Assembly: GCA_018417955.1 (NCBI GenBank)
Contig: JACTVC010000036.1
Coordinates: 186,001 to 250,000 of the forward strand
From: Laccaria trichodermophora
Lineage: Eukaryota; Basidiomycota; Agaricomycetes; Agaricales; Hydnangiaceae
Length of the DNA stretch: 64,000 nt
Direction: 5' to 3'
Of this stretch, positions 44,416 through 55,308 are shown in pieces. Under the pieces are notes generated by a model. That model was not told where the DNA came from and ran no database searches. It worked only from the letters and a program-made list of their open reading frames with translations. The position numbers and the translations under genes are program-made. The stretch's first letter is position 1. Every line of letters starts with the position of its first letter.

Positions 44416-44808
44416 GTAGTTAGTTAGGGCTTCGTGGGTGACGAAAAATAAGATACCAATGGAATTTAAACAAGTTTTGATAGAGGGAGGCTGGTGTGGT
44501 TTAGTAAAAGAATTCCATTATCATTCGACAGTCCTCGCGGCAACTAGTCCAGGGAAAGAGCTTTTCATTCCATGGCAAATCTACTTTCGAGAACAAGAGA
44601 ATACTCCTGAGTAGCAGGGATTGGTGAGACGGCCAGACTTCAGCGGAATCAAACAAAGTGGAAGAGCGTTGAATGGGGGCGTAATCGATATCGTCTATCG
44701 TCTGTATTTTCAGTGCAGTCCTACCAAAACGATTTGCGTCGATCATGAGTTCTTCAATTCGAACAGATGACGTGCAGATCACTCAACCTGCCATTGGGCA
44801 TGGTTGGT
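44416..44808. other. Intergenic; no confident gene
   Basis: A minus-strand frame (44501-44782, beginning MICTSSVRIEELMIDANRFG) has no known domain. Confidence 0.4.
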
Positions 44809-45492
44809 TTACTTAGCACTGCGCTGGGCCGTGTCTCCACCTAGCAAATTCGCCACTACAGCAGCGCTATCCTGCGATCTCTTGAGGGTCTCATACAACA
44901 CTTGAACGCTCCGACTCGCCTCTGCCAAAAGCTGCTGTTCACTCGGGATACCCGTTGCGTTCGGTGGAGGAAGCGGGAGAGCGCCGATACCTGTGTGTCT
45001 CAGGGTATCGTATAGGTTTTGGATACATTGTTTGAGGGATTCGATGCATTCTATGTGATTAACTGTGAGTGCCTTACTAGTGAGGTGTTGGAAGTTTAGG
45101 ATTACCGGAAGTATGTTTCGGTGACGTGTTGGGATTGTAGGCGTTTTGTCTGCGTAATCGTGAATGAGCAGCTCCGAGTCCGTCTACAGATTCGATGCAC
45201 TGATCACTCACATACTCGACAACACCTCCCTCGCAAGGCTCTGAACCCTAATCACCTGGTCCTGAGCAAGCGCCAGGTGTTCTTTAAACAGCTCTGGTGA
45301 ATTCGGGTCTGTCCCTTGATGGAGGGAGCTAAGTTGCGCTCCTCCTCCTCCTCCAGGCTGATGATGCGCATGAGAGTTTACGTTGGAAACGTTGGCTGAG
45401 AATGGCGGGATGGCTGGGACGCCGTATGTTGGATACCCGGAGATGGGGTTGGTTGATGATGTGGATACGGTCCTGGAAGAGGCTGGGAGCAT
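44809..45492 (-). CDS. Small conserved-looking coiled-coil protein (188 aa), function unknown
   Basis: Three exons: 45212-45492, a 44-nt exon near 45108-45151, and 44809-45050; the sum is in phase (donor GTGAGT after TCGAGTAT). I start at MLPASSRTVSTSSTNPISGY because upstream residues look like non-coding sequence and the neighbouring divergent gene starts at 45654. A Ser/Gly-rich lead with a run of five Gly is followed by two helices: FKEHLALAQDQVIRVQSLAR and ECIESLKQCIQNLYDTLRHT, then EQQLLAEASRSVQVLYETLK. The helix layout is reminiscent of small scaffold subunits such as Mediator components, but I see no decisive motif and do not assign it. Confidence 0.6.
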
Positions 45493-45653
45493 TTTGACTC
45501 TTGAGGTTGCAGGCGAGGCGGAAAATGTGTATCTAGGAAAGATCACGTGTAGTGGAATTCGAAGTGTACAGCTGTAACTCCGACAAGCTCGCTCAGCCCA
45601 GTGTGCGCTTCGATGGCAGGGCATTGTTCTTTCCGTATCATCACCAGCCATCG

Positions 45654-47018
45654 ATGGATGAACCGCCTTCACCACTGCTAAAGTCAAGGATTCCAAGAAA
45701 GACCGTCATTGTTGACCGCAACTTGTGAGAATCTTTTCTATATGTGTACTGAAAGCTTGAACATCATCGCCCACTTTTCAGATACAAATATCACTGGGAA
45801 TCTGGCATAGCCGACCCTCATTGTCCTCTTCAAAAGGGGATCATTTGTTATCGCCGGAACGACACGATATTCGAGCACAACATCCATTCCTTTGAGTTGA
45901 AACATGAGGTTGATTTTCACACGTCGCTCACTAAGAAAGTCGTATACAACTAACTAAACTATGCTTTCAAGCCACGAATCATCGTCCCGAAACAACCTTC
46001 GCGAGAGTTAAAGAAAATTTCGTTCGTCCCCATCAAAGGCAATCGGATCCTACTATTCGCAAAGTACTCCGTCAAGTTCCTGCCAAAGTACTATCTACAC
46101 CTATCAATCCACAAAGTCCGCTCCGACCATCGTGTTGGTCCTGCTCTGTGGTCTTTCAACGGTGGCGTGGATGGTCACGTCGATATTCTCGGTTTGGAGC
46201 TGATCAAATCGACCTCGGAAAATGAATTGGGAATCACTTTTTGGGAGCAATTTGGCGACCATTGGAAACTGTTCGACATCTCTACTACTGACGACGTGTG
46301 TAGATTTCCTCTAATTGAGTCGGGGAGAATAGGTTTTGATCTCAAGTTCAAGTCGGAGTGGGTGCGCGGTAGCAATTCCGGTTTGTCCCAAAATTCTCAT
46401 GTGAACCCGCTCTGATGTTCCTCCAAGTCACACTATCCCCTGACACGCGCATTCTCCTAAATGTGGATGTGAAAGTCGGACAACACAACGAAACGATTGA
46501 CATTCACTATCTGAATTCTGGTGGCACACACTTTTCCTTTGTCACCCGCATGTCTATTCCCGTCGCAGAAAAACCCCTTTACGATCGACCAGAACTTGCA
46601 TTTTCCGCCGATGGGTCCAAGTTTGCTATGGCTATGGCTCACGGCGGCGTGTCTGTTTGGGATATCCGAAGCAAAGCTCCTTTACGGACATTCACGGGAC
46701 TCCCTCAGCCCAACGCCATTCGCCGGGTTCTACGATATCCTCAATTTTGTAGTGGAAAGTTGGGAAAAGAAATTCTGGTGTTTGTTCACGTACGGTCGTA
46801 TGTTCACATCCTGATACATACCTCTCAAAACGAATTCTTAGCACGATCGTGTCTCCGATTTTGCCATCATTCATGTGGTTGATGTGACGTCGTTTGAGAC
46901 GGAAGAAAGGCTGTTCTTGAAGAATGAAAGCCGCGATGTGGTTGTGCTTTTCTTCGATCCACGCAAGGGAACTCTGTACGCTGAACTCCACGGGACAATC
47001 TACCAGTGGGACCTGTAG
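45654..47018 (+). CDS. WD40-like DUF2415-type protein (377 aa)
   Basis: Five exons: 45654-45724, 45782-45908, 45972-46368, 46428-46789, 46842-47018; sum in phase. It starts MDEPPSPLLKSRIPRKTVIV. The middle has WD-like strands (NRILLFAKYSVKFLPK; DHWKLFDISTTDDVCRF; LAFSADGSKFAMAMAHGGVS with VWDIR). The C-terminus reads CSGKLGKEILVFVHHDRVSD, FAIIHVVDVTSF and GTLYAELHGTIYQWDL, a pattern I associate with the DUF2415 domain of fungal WD proteins. Function is not established. It is divergent from the coiled-coil gene, 162 bp apart. Confidence 0.72.
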
Positions 47019-47542
47019 AATAATGGTCCCGAATGGTGGATCGGGGAGGAGTAGAATGCCCGCCTCGACAAAGACGTCCATTACGCTAGCAAGTAACGAG
47101 TGTTCAAGCAAAAGAATTCGATGGAGACTGAAATTGGATTAATCTCGGCTTAGGTACCGGCAAAGAATCAAATGAGCGGGGAAGTCATCAAGTGGACAAG
47201 CTGTGTGTCGGAGTGCGCTGAACATTTGCTCCAGAAGAAGGTTGGAGAATTCCCGCTGCGTTGAATTTGTACTACGCGGCAGACGGTGTTGCGGGCGCAG
47301 GTACGACGCGAGGACGACAAGGCAGATTGAGGTCGCCGAGTTGTAACTTGGGGAGAACTTATGGCGTCGTGTTTGGTCAATCCAACATCTGGTGCTGATC
47401 CGAGTCCCTCCGCCTGTGCTACCCTGATGCTTGAATTTTGGAAAAACCGCAAAACCACTTTCCTGAAAAGAAAAAAAAAGAAAAGAAAAGCACACTGAGG
47501 TTTTGCAGAATGAAGTAAAAAACAGGTTCCCGAAGTTATATA

Positions 47543-47635
47543 TAGCAGCAACTCGTTTCGATCGAGTGACCTCGGGGTTAAACGACGTTATACCACTATA
47601 TGGGCCCCGCGCGCTTCCAACTGCGCCATGCTGCT
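47543..47635 (-). tRNA. Initiator tRNA-Met (CAT), intron-containing, copy 1
   Basis: On the minus strand the gene starts AGCAGCATGGCGCAGTTGGA and ends CGAAACGAGTTGCTGCT plus A. The acceptor stem AGCAGCA/TGCTGCT is perfect, the anticodon loop is GGGGCCCATA..ACCCC with CAT at 47600-47602, and the T-loop region is GATCGAAAC, the eukaryotic initiator signature instead of TTCGA. An intron of about 19-20 nt follows the base 3' of the anticodon (about 47580-47599). Confidence 0.92.
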
Positions 47636-47959
47636 GACACTTACCTGCGCTCACCTAGAAGCTAAGATGCAAAGTTAGTAACTTTGACTTTCACATCTCT
47701 AACTTTGCTCTGACTTTTTGTTTTCCACCCCGCTCTCAAGTCTCTCGTAGGCAGACAGGCTCGCACATTCGACAAGCTAATCAGACCATACACTCACTTA
47801 TTTTCTGTGGATGCCCACTCCGAAAGCGGTCGCACTCCACCACATTGCGTCTGCATTGGCGCGTCCCTCTTCGCCTGTGACTGACATTGGGCTGTCAGGA
47901 TTTTGGACACGTCGTCATTGAAACGCTGATCAAGCTTAATGGACTTTCGGAGTGATTGT

Positions 47960-48420
47960 AAGAGTCTGTTTGAAGGCGGGTGAAGGAGCTGCTCGTGGAG
48001 AGGAGGGCATGGCGGACGTTGGACTGGGGCTGTCCTGGTATCCGACGCATATATTGAATCCTCATCGAGCACCTCGATCGATTACCACAGCAGAAAAGGA
48101 ACAAGCGGCACCGTGGTCCGTCACAGGATACATATTAACGGGGAGTCGTCGTTGTGGAATTGGGACGGGACATGGTCAAAGTGAGCGGATTTCCCTAGTC
48201 CGAATTCTATCCATTGACCGCTGCGTAGAGCTTCGAAAGCTTCACGGTCTGCACTTTGGCTATCGCTCCCCACAGTTGCAAACCATTCCTCTCCGCCTTT
48301 CCCATATGACTTCCTGCTTCTCAGACTCTTCTGTCTGCGATTCCACCAGGCATCGCGTCTTCACTCCCCTGGTTTCTGACTCACGGGACATCATGCGCTT
48401 CCCGTGAGACCCCTCCCCAA
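47960..48420 (+). pseudogene. BCKDH-E2-like fragment 1
   Basis: 48170-48290 matches the exon 2/intron 2/exon 3 junction of the E2 gene at 43580-43670: CATGGTCAAA/GTGAGC, then ATTGACCGCTGCGTAG, then AGCTTCGAAAG and CACTTTGGCTATCGC, versus CATGGTCAAG/GTAAGC, TTTATTGACCACTCCTTAG, AGCCTCGAAATTCCACATTT. The rest cannot be translated and the reading frame is lost. Because the intron is retained, it came from DNA duplication, not from a retrocopy. The upstream part (47960-48160) is a repeat of unknown origin. Confidence 0.55.
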
Positions 48421-48679
48421 AGCCGTGGGGTGGTTTAATGGACTTAGTCTTCTTTGGAGTTTTGACGTTATTTTGGGCGTTCAGAACTCAGAACTCTCCG
48501 GCTTTCTAGATCTGGTCATACCCCGTTCCCAAAACCTCGAAAGTGTGATCAACCGTCAATCGAACATCCGGGGCTGATCTGCGCCTCCGCTACCCTGATG
48601 CTTGGATTTTGGAAAGACCGCGAAGCCATGTACATACTTTTTTACTTGAGGTCTTGTAAAAACAAGGTGACCGAATTAA

Positions 48680-48773
48680 TAGCAGCAACTCGTTTCGATC
48701 GAGTGACCTCGGGGTTGCACCTAATTGATAAGATTATATGGGCCCCGCGCGCTTCCAACTGCGCCATGCTGCT
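48680..48773 (-). tRNA. Initiator tRNA-Met (CAT), intron-containing, copy 2
   Basis: The exon sequence is identical to copy 1 (AGCAGCATGGCGCAG..., GATCGAAACGAGTTGCTGCT), anticodon at 48738-48740, but the intron differs (ATAATCTTATCAATTAGGTG region). Same orientation, 1.1 kb away. Confidence 0.92.
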
Positions 48774-48992
48774 GACACTTACTTGCGCTCACCTAGAAGC
48801 TAGAGTTTGAAATTAGTAACTTTGACTTCCGCCTTGGTGCACAACTCTGCTTCAAGCTGATCTTCGACATCTCGTTTGCGGAACTTTAAAATGTTGATGA
48901 CTTGCGGAAAGCCCCGTTGCTCTACTTAAGTGACAAGCATGAGAACGGCCTCGTTCCCTTCTCTTTTCCTTGGTTTCCCCTCTTCACCCTCT

Positions 48993-49957
48993 ATGGCCTT
49001 CAACTGTAGAGACTGTCCGCGCTCCTTCAACACTATTTCAGGTCTCTCATCTCATTGTCGTGCGAAAGCCCATGCCTTTCATGGATGCATCGATTGTGAT
49101 CGTGTGTTCGTGAACAGTGTAGCGCTGGCACAGGTACGTAATCCACCATTGACTCCCATAGGCTGAGGCCGCTCACTACTCTTTGAAGCATCTCGCTGCG
49201 TCTCCTGCGCACGCAGATTCCGATCCTTCCAGCGACGAAAGTGACGACGGCAGTGATGCATCTGACGATGAGGAGCCTTACTGCAGGGGGTGCGATCGCT
49301 GGTTTATCGACCTCGATAGCCTATACCAGCACCTGTCTGCGAGCCTAAAGCATAACTGGTGCTTTATTTGTTCTAGGGATTTCAATTCGGAGACCGCGCT
49401 AGATCAAGTTCGTCCTACCCGTCCTTCACAGTGTAATGAACAACGCTTAATAATTTGTTTAGCATAATTCATCGAAGCTGGCCCATGCCGATCGATCCTT
49501 CAAGTGCCCCTTCTGTTCGAAGATGTTCAAGGCGCCTTCCGCCATTGCCCATCACATCGAGTCCGGTTGCCATAAGATCAATCGCCACCAAGTCACCGCA
49601 GCAGTGAAGAAGCTCAAGATTGTTCCCGACATATGCATCACCCGGCTTCTCCCTTCTTCAGGCCCGCCTACGATATCAACTTACATTGCGACGGAACAAT
49701 CGTTCAATGGAACATCGTACGAATGCTTCTTATGCCACAAGGGCTTTCGACTCCTTACCAGCCTTAACACGCACCTGGCTTCGCCGGCCCACGACGCCGA
49801 CGAATTCAGGTGCCCAAAGTGCAACAAGGACTTTACGGTAATTTCAGCACTTGTCCAACATATTGAGAGCGAGGTTTGTGGACTAGCTAAGATGCAGGAG
49901 GTTCAGGGTAATTTCAACGATTTGACGGCGAACTTCTCTCGTCTACTTCGTCTTTGA
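48993..49957 (+). CDS. C2H2 zinc-finger protein (284 aa)
   Basis: Three exons, 48993-49133, 49189-49407, 49463-49957, in phase. Start MAFNCRDCPRSFNTISGLSS. About six C2H2 fingers are visible: CRDCPRSFNTISGLSSH, CIDCDRVFVNSVALAQ/HLAASPAH, CRGCDRWFIDLDSLYQHLS, CFICSRDFNSETALDQ/HNSSKLAH, CPFCSKMFKAPSAIAHHI, CFLCHKGFRLLTSLNTHLAS and CPKCNKDFTVISALVQHI. An acidic linker (DSDPSSDESDDGSDASDDEE) lies after finger 2. Both introns fall directly before the first zinc-binding His of a finger (slashes). The role is unknown; single-strand or double-strand nucleic acid or protein binding are all possible. Confidence 0.85.
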
Positions 49958-51607
49958 ACATGTCGATGTTCTGGTACGTTTATTTTTGTGCAGCTCGCCG
50001 TTGCCTTATTCTCTTATCTAGGGGACTGAAACGTAGATCAACGCTAGTCGTAGCGTTGTTCTATTTTACAGCCTTCAAACCCTAAATTCTTTTTTTGTTT
50101 CGTATCGTTCTTGTCTGCTCCGCGTCAAGTTGGATTACCCTGCAGTCATCGTCAGTTCTTGTAAGGCTACCTAGAGTTGATAGCGAATCTCTATTCAACG
50201 TGTCGTATGTGTAACACTCAAAGAATTATTTGCCACAACCGATTTCTAGCGTGGTCGTAGGGTGGGGTTTCAGACCCGCACACTGATACGTTTATCTTAA
50301 GAGCATCCCTCCACTCAACCTCCACTATACTGGACGTGAGAGTAAAATACGATAGACAATAAAGATGAATTAGCGGAATTCGGAGCGGCCTCAAGCCGCG
50401 ATGTGTCATCTACACTAATGCCCCTAAAGAAACAACGCCCTTCTTGCTCACAATGATTGTTTGGTTTTCATAGCATTACGACTTAACTTCCACTGAATAC
50501 TACTTATGCGTCTCTGAAAGACCGTAAGAATGCAAGAATTTATGCGTTTTATTTGTTTTAACAATCATCTGCTACCACTATAGTTTACCACGCAGTAAAA
50601 CACGTCTACCATTTTGCAACCATTTTGGTTACTTTTTCTGTAGCCTGCACTTCACACAACGTACTGTAATTCATCCATCCAGGCCTCAAATCTACGCAGA
50701 CAGATGGTTGAACGTTGAACACTCAGGAACCTTGATTGCGATCAACTTTCAAGCATACCCCAAGCATACCCCACATGCGAATGATTCCCCACATCGGAAG
50801 AAAGTCCCGGTAATTCAAATTCGAAAATTTGTCCCGTTGCGGCCCGTGGGCCATCAACGTTCAACTAATCATTTACATAATAATGTTGTTACATACTACG
50901 CACCAAGCTTTGAGCATTTCAGCCGAATAAGATGAAAATTTATGTCTTTCCCACTTAAGACGCTGGCTGAAGGGTAGATTTTAGAAATGCGGTTGAATAA
51001 CTTCAGGGATTTTTATACGTCATTCGTGAGGGAGAATTTAGCGGACACAATAGGTAGTCAGAGAGATTATGATTGATTCCTCGCACCACATCGGAAGCCC
51101 GGTCCGACTCAAGAGGAGGTAAGTAATTAGACGAGCACGGTTAGTCACAACGTTAGTATATTGGAGGGCCATGCAGGGAGAGAAGAGTTGTACCCCTATG
51201 TGCAAGGGGAAGTGAGTATGTTCATGAAATTTCTCCGGTCAAGGATGTGCTGAAAATTATAAACAAGAAGCTCGATTTTCGAAGGAAAAGCGCTTACTTA
51301 CGTAAGCGAAACCGTCGAGCCTTACTTCGGAGTCTAAATTTATCCATTCTTACCACCATGCTCTGGAACATCTCGCCGACGCTTGCTCTCTTATGCGCCA
51401 TACGCTTACTATACGTCCGGCTATAACGTTTGAAAAGTCAATGCCACTTTAGAACCTACGTTGACAACGATCCAATCATGTAAGAGCCTGCGAAATTGAC
51501 CTGGTTGAAATTGGTTGACTAACGCGTTTGCTCAGGAGGTGAATCTCACTCCTACCTTACGATCTATCCCGAGTGGCACGAGGAAAATCTGAGATCGAAA
51601 CCAACAC
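49958..51607. other. Long intergenic region, no gene recognised
   Basis: Short frames only, without domains. TACGAACATCC-like simple motifs are not repeated. No tRNA or transposon end was found. Confidence 0.5.
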
Positions 51608-51614
51608 TATAAAA
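51608..51614 (+). promoter_or_regulatory. TATA-like box of the carboxylesterase gene
   Basis: TATAAAA lies 48 bp before the ATG at 51656; position is plausible for a short fungal 5' leader. Confidence 0.4.
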
Positions 51615-51655
51615 TCTCCCCACTCATAGGTTTCGGACCCCAGGCTTCGGACAAG

Positions 51656-54041
51656 ATGCTTCTCTCCCTCTCCTACGTGTTGGCGCTCTACTCTCTGTCA
51701 ACGTTCGCTGCGCCCACCACGAACGACGGTGTTCCCCACGTCAAGTTGGGTAAGACGACGCTTGTCGGGAGGGCTATCACAGCGTCGAAGGTCGAGTTCT
51801 TTGGAGGTACTGTCGTTCACGATGGTTACTTGACGATTTGTTGACCTATAAATTTGCTTTGCTTGTAGCTATTCCTTATGCTGAACCTCCCCTTGGTCCG
51901 CTTCGCCTCAGGCCCCCTGTGCTGAAAACGCATCTGAACGTTGCTACGTTTAACGCGACAAATTTTGGCAAGGGTTGCTTGCAATATGTAAGTCGGTGCT
52001 GCCTTGCGATCGTTTATGCTGATATCAGGTGTCGTTAGCCAAAGCATCTTACTGCTGATGAAGTTGACGAGGATTGCATGACTATCAATGTTTATCGTCC
52101 GGCTGGGATTAGTTCTGATGCCAAATTACCTGTGGTGCGTTTCATTTTTTTTTTATGTCGACGTTTTCAGTGACGTCTTTTGTTCAGTTGTTTTGGACGT
52201 ACGTTGTTCAAGACATATTTTCTCTTCCCGTCTTAAATTAATGATATCTTAGCCATGGCGGTGGGATGATTCAAGGTGCTGGAAACATGTTCAACGGAAG
52301 CGCAATCGTCGCTCAGAGCATAACTCGGGTTTGTTCCTCCTCTCACCCTTCCTTTAACGCAAGTATTCATTTTAATCTAGGGTACCCCAATCATCTACGT
52401 CAACTTTAACTATCGTCTCGGCCCTCTTGGGTTCCCTCAGGGTCAAGAAGGTGGGTAATCCTCCTTGCGTCAGCCGTATGACTCAAACATATTATCGCCT
52501 AGCCATCAATAACAAAGCGCTCAACCTTGGACTCAAGGATCAAGTAACCGCCCTCGAGTGGGTCCAGCAGAACATCGGGATTTTTGGCGGTGACAAGAAA
52601 AAGGTCAGTGGCTACCACCAAGGCTAATAATCACGCCACTAATCTCCATTCCAGGTAACCGTCTTTGGAGAGAGCGCCGGGTCTATTATGACGTCCGCCC
52701 TCTTCCTTAACTCAAACCTCGAGAAGTATGCGAGGGCCGCAGTAAGCCCCTGTCAATTATCACCAACGACCCCTACCAACCCACCCTCAGATCTTCCAAT
52801 CTGGACACTTGACATTCAAAGGAAACTTTCCCGCAACGCATCAACAGTCTGATTGGGACGGCTTCGTTGCCCTCGTCCCAAGCTGCGCCGACCTTGTCGC
52901 CACAAATAACACCTGGGATTGCATTCGTGAGGCCCCTGTCGCTGAGATCTTTGCTTCCCTCGTCAACGTGGAGACAAACACGGCCGCACCCTTCATGCCA
53001 GTGCTTGATGGGCCGGACGGGTTTATCCCAGATTACCCGTCTAAGTTGTATGCTAAAGGGCATTTCGCGAAACTTCCATTCATCACAGGGACTAATCTTG
53101 ATGAAGGTGCGTTCTTTTATTTTTCTTGCCTCTGGAGAATATGAGCCGAAGTGAAGGAATGTAGGGACACTCCTCGTAGCCCCGACGATCAACTCCACGG
53201 ACCAAATTCGCGCGAGCCTCATCGCCGGCGCCTCCCCCTCCAACAACCCCGCTTTGCTAAATGCCTCAGTGGATAAGATCTTGCAGCTGTACCCCGATGT
53301 TCCAGCGCTCGGTGCACCCTTTGGGACTGGCAATGAGACATTCGGGTATTCGAGCCAGTACAAAAGGATGGCTGCCATCTGTGCGTTCCCTTCCTTTCCT
53401 TTCTTGGTTTCACCCCGAACTGACTGTTGTTGTGGCATGCATAGCTACTGACGCGATGATGTTGGCGCCGCGCAGATTCTGGCAGAAAGCCGCTGCCGAC
53501 TTCGGAGTCAAGACTTACGGGTATCTGTTCACTGAGCCTATGCTTGCCGACCCCCCTGCTCTCGGCAGTGCGTTTGTTTCTTCCTTTGTGTAAAGTTGTG
53601 ATATTTACCCGCTTGACTTTCAGCAACGCATGCTGTTGATCTCACATTCGTCTACGGTGGGCTCTACTACAAGCCCCTCGAGAAAACGACCTCCGCACAC
53701 ACGGCTAGCAGCTACTTCATTGATTACTGGGTATCGTTCACGAATGGCTTGGATCCTAATGACAGGAAGGGTGTACAACGTGAGCTTTCCTCTTTGTATT
53801 GTCATTTTGAGTGTCGGTTGAAGGGATTTCTTTGATACCCCAGGCCCCAAATGGGAGCAATACACGCCTAAGAACCAGGTATACCTTCTTTCTGATTTCA
53901 CGAAAAGGATGTTGACATCAGTGATGCCTTTTGTAGGTTCTCCTGCAGATTAACGGACAGAACACGACGACTATCCCTGATACCTTCCGCAAGACACAAA
54001 CTGACTTCATGAATTCGGATCCAGCAATTTGGTTCCATTGA
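51656..54041 (+). CDS. Secreted type-B carboxylesterase/lipase
   Basis: A gene of about a dozen short exons. It starts with a signal peptide (MLLSLSYVLALYSLSTFAAP). Family order: IPYAEPPLGPLRLRPP, EDCMTINVYRPAG, HGGGMIQGAGNMFNGS (oxyanion hole), YVNFNYRLGPLGF, LNLGLKDQVTALEWVQQNIG, and the nucleophile elbow VTVFGESAGS (catalytic Ser). Then LPFITGTNLDEGT gives the acidic residue and ATHAVDLTFVYGG the catalytic His. It ends FMNSDPAIWFH at TGA 54041. Such enzymes hydrolyse esters or lipids outside the cell. Exon edges visible: GTACTG after FFGG (51808), GTGCGT near 52135, GTAACC acceptor near 52655. No break was seen. Confidence 0.9.
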
Positions 54042-54219
54042 TTTTCAAAAGAGACTAGTTTTCATTCTGCCAACTCGAAACCACCTGGCTACCCGAGGGG
54101 AGACTTGAGGAATAGTGATGATTGATTTCGCATTCGGATAGGATAAGTAATACGATTTGTGAAAATATTGGTTATGATATTGTTACGACTTGGTTACGAC
54201 TGTACCTCTCTAGCTTTTT

Positions 54220-55130
54220 GCTTTTTCTACCCCGATCTCAAGTCTCTCGAAGGCAGGCAGGCTCGCACGTTCGACAGGCTGATCAGGACTATACACTCAC
54301 TTGCACTCGGCTTAGTTTCTGTGTATGCCCACTACGACAACCGTCGCACTCCGCGACATCGCGTATCCCCTCTTCGCTTGTGACTGACTGGGCTTCCAGG
54401 ATTTTGGACAGGCCGTCATTGACGCTGATCAAGCTTAGGGGACTTTCGGAGTGATCGTAAGAGTTTGTTCGAAAGGCGGGTGAAGGAGCTCTTCGTGGCG
54501 AGGGGGGCATGACGGACGTTGGGCTGGGGTTGTCGTGGTATCCGACGCATATATCGACGCGTCGAGCAAGGGCATTCCATGGTGAAGCAGGTCATGACTC
54601 ATCTGGATGTCGTCCCCGGGGGTTTGAAGGACGAACAGAAGAAGTAGGACGTCGCCGATCAAAGTGAGGGGATTTCTTTAGTCCACATTCTACCAATTGA
54701 CTGCTGGGTAGAGCTTTGAAGTTTGACGGTCTGCATTTTGGCTATCGCACCTCAGTTTCCAACCATTGCTCTCGGCCTTCCCAATATGCCCTCCTGCTTC
54801 TCAGATTGTTCTGTTTGCGGTTCCACATTACGCCCCTGAAGGCGGGCGACTGGAAACCGAGGCCAACACTGGGAGTTTGCTCCGTTAACACATGTCGTCG
54901 GCTACACCTTTTCGTTCTGACTCTCCAATCCGTGAACACCCACAACTTACTCCCTCCTCGTACCTCATAACGAGGATCTGACCCTTCCTCTCTTCGCATC
55001 ATAGGTACTTTGCTCCACGCCTTCACCGGTTGCAGCAATCTACGCAGCAACGGCCTCATCACCCTGTCCGCTTCGACTCCCTCTAGGGCACGCAAACTCC
55101 GATTGGTCGACAAGCAATGACTTCTCCCAG
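54220..55130 (+). pseudogene. BCKDH-E2-like fragment 2 with its upstream repeat
   Basis: 54220-54600 repeats 47715-48060 (CTCAAGTCTCTCG-AGGCAG, CTGATCAAGCTTA, GGACTTTCGGAGTGAT, GGTATCCGACGCATATAT). 54660-54780 repeats the E2-like junction (GTAGAGCTTTGAAG, CATTTTGGCTATCGC), and 54916-54960 resembles a later part of E2 exon 3 (CTCTCCAATCCGTGAACACC versus CCCTCCAATCCGTCAACACC at about 44018). Frames are broken, so this is a decayed partial duplicate that extends further into E2 than fragment 1. Confidence 0.55.
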
Positions 55131-55308
55131 CTGAAGCACCTCTCCGATGTTGACATTGTTCGACCACGCTTCACGCTTCATGCATCTGACATACCATCTT
55201 GCTAAAGACTCTCTGCAGATGCTATGATTCGAAGGTTTCCTCCGCAGACTTTAACAACCAAAATTGACGTATCAGTCTCAAAATCTATCATACAAAAGTC
55301 CTATACGA

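Larger units (their letters stand above)
47370..48840. repeat. Segmental duplication carrying two initiator tRNA genes
   Basis: Blocks at about 47370-47720 and 48530-48840 are similar in the same orientation (TACCCTGATGCTTG-ATTTTGGAAA; the tRNA; GCGCTCACCTAGAAGCTA; TTAGTAACTTTGACTT). Between them lies 47720-48420, itself repeated at 54220-54990. Confidence 0.8.

Noticed and set aside
44809..45492. Mediator subunit assignment for the coiled-coil gene
   Set aside because: Helix pattern alone is not specific; no diagnostic motif could be named.
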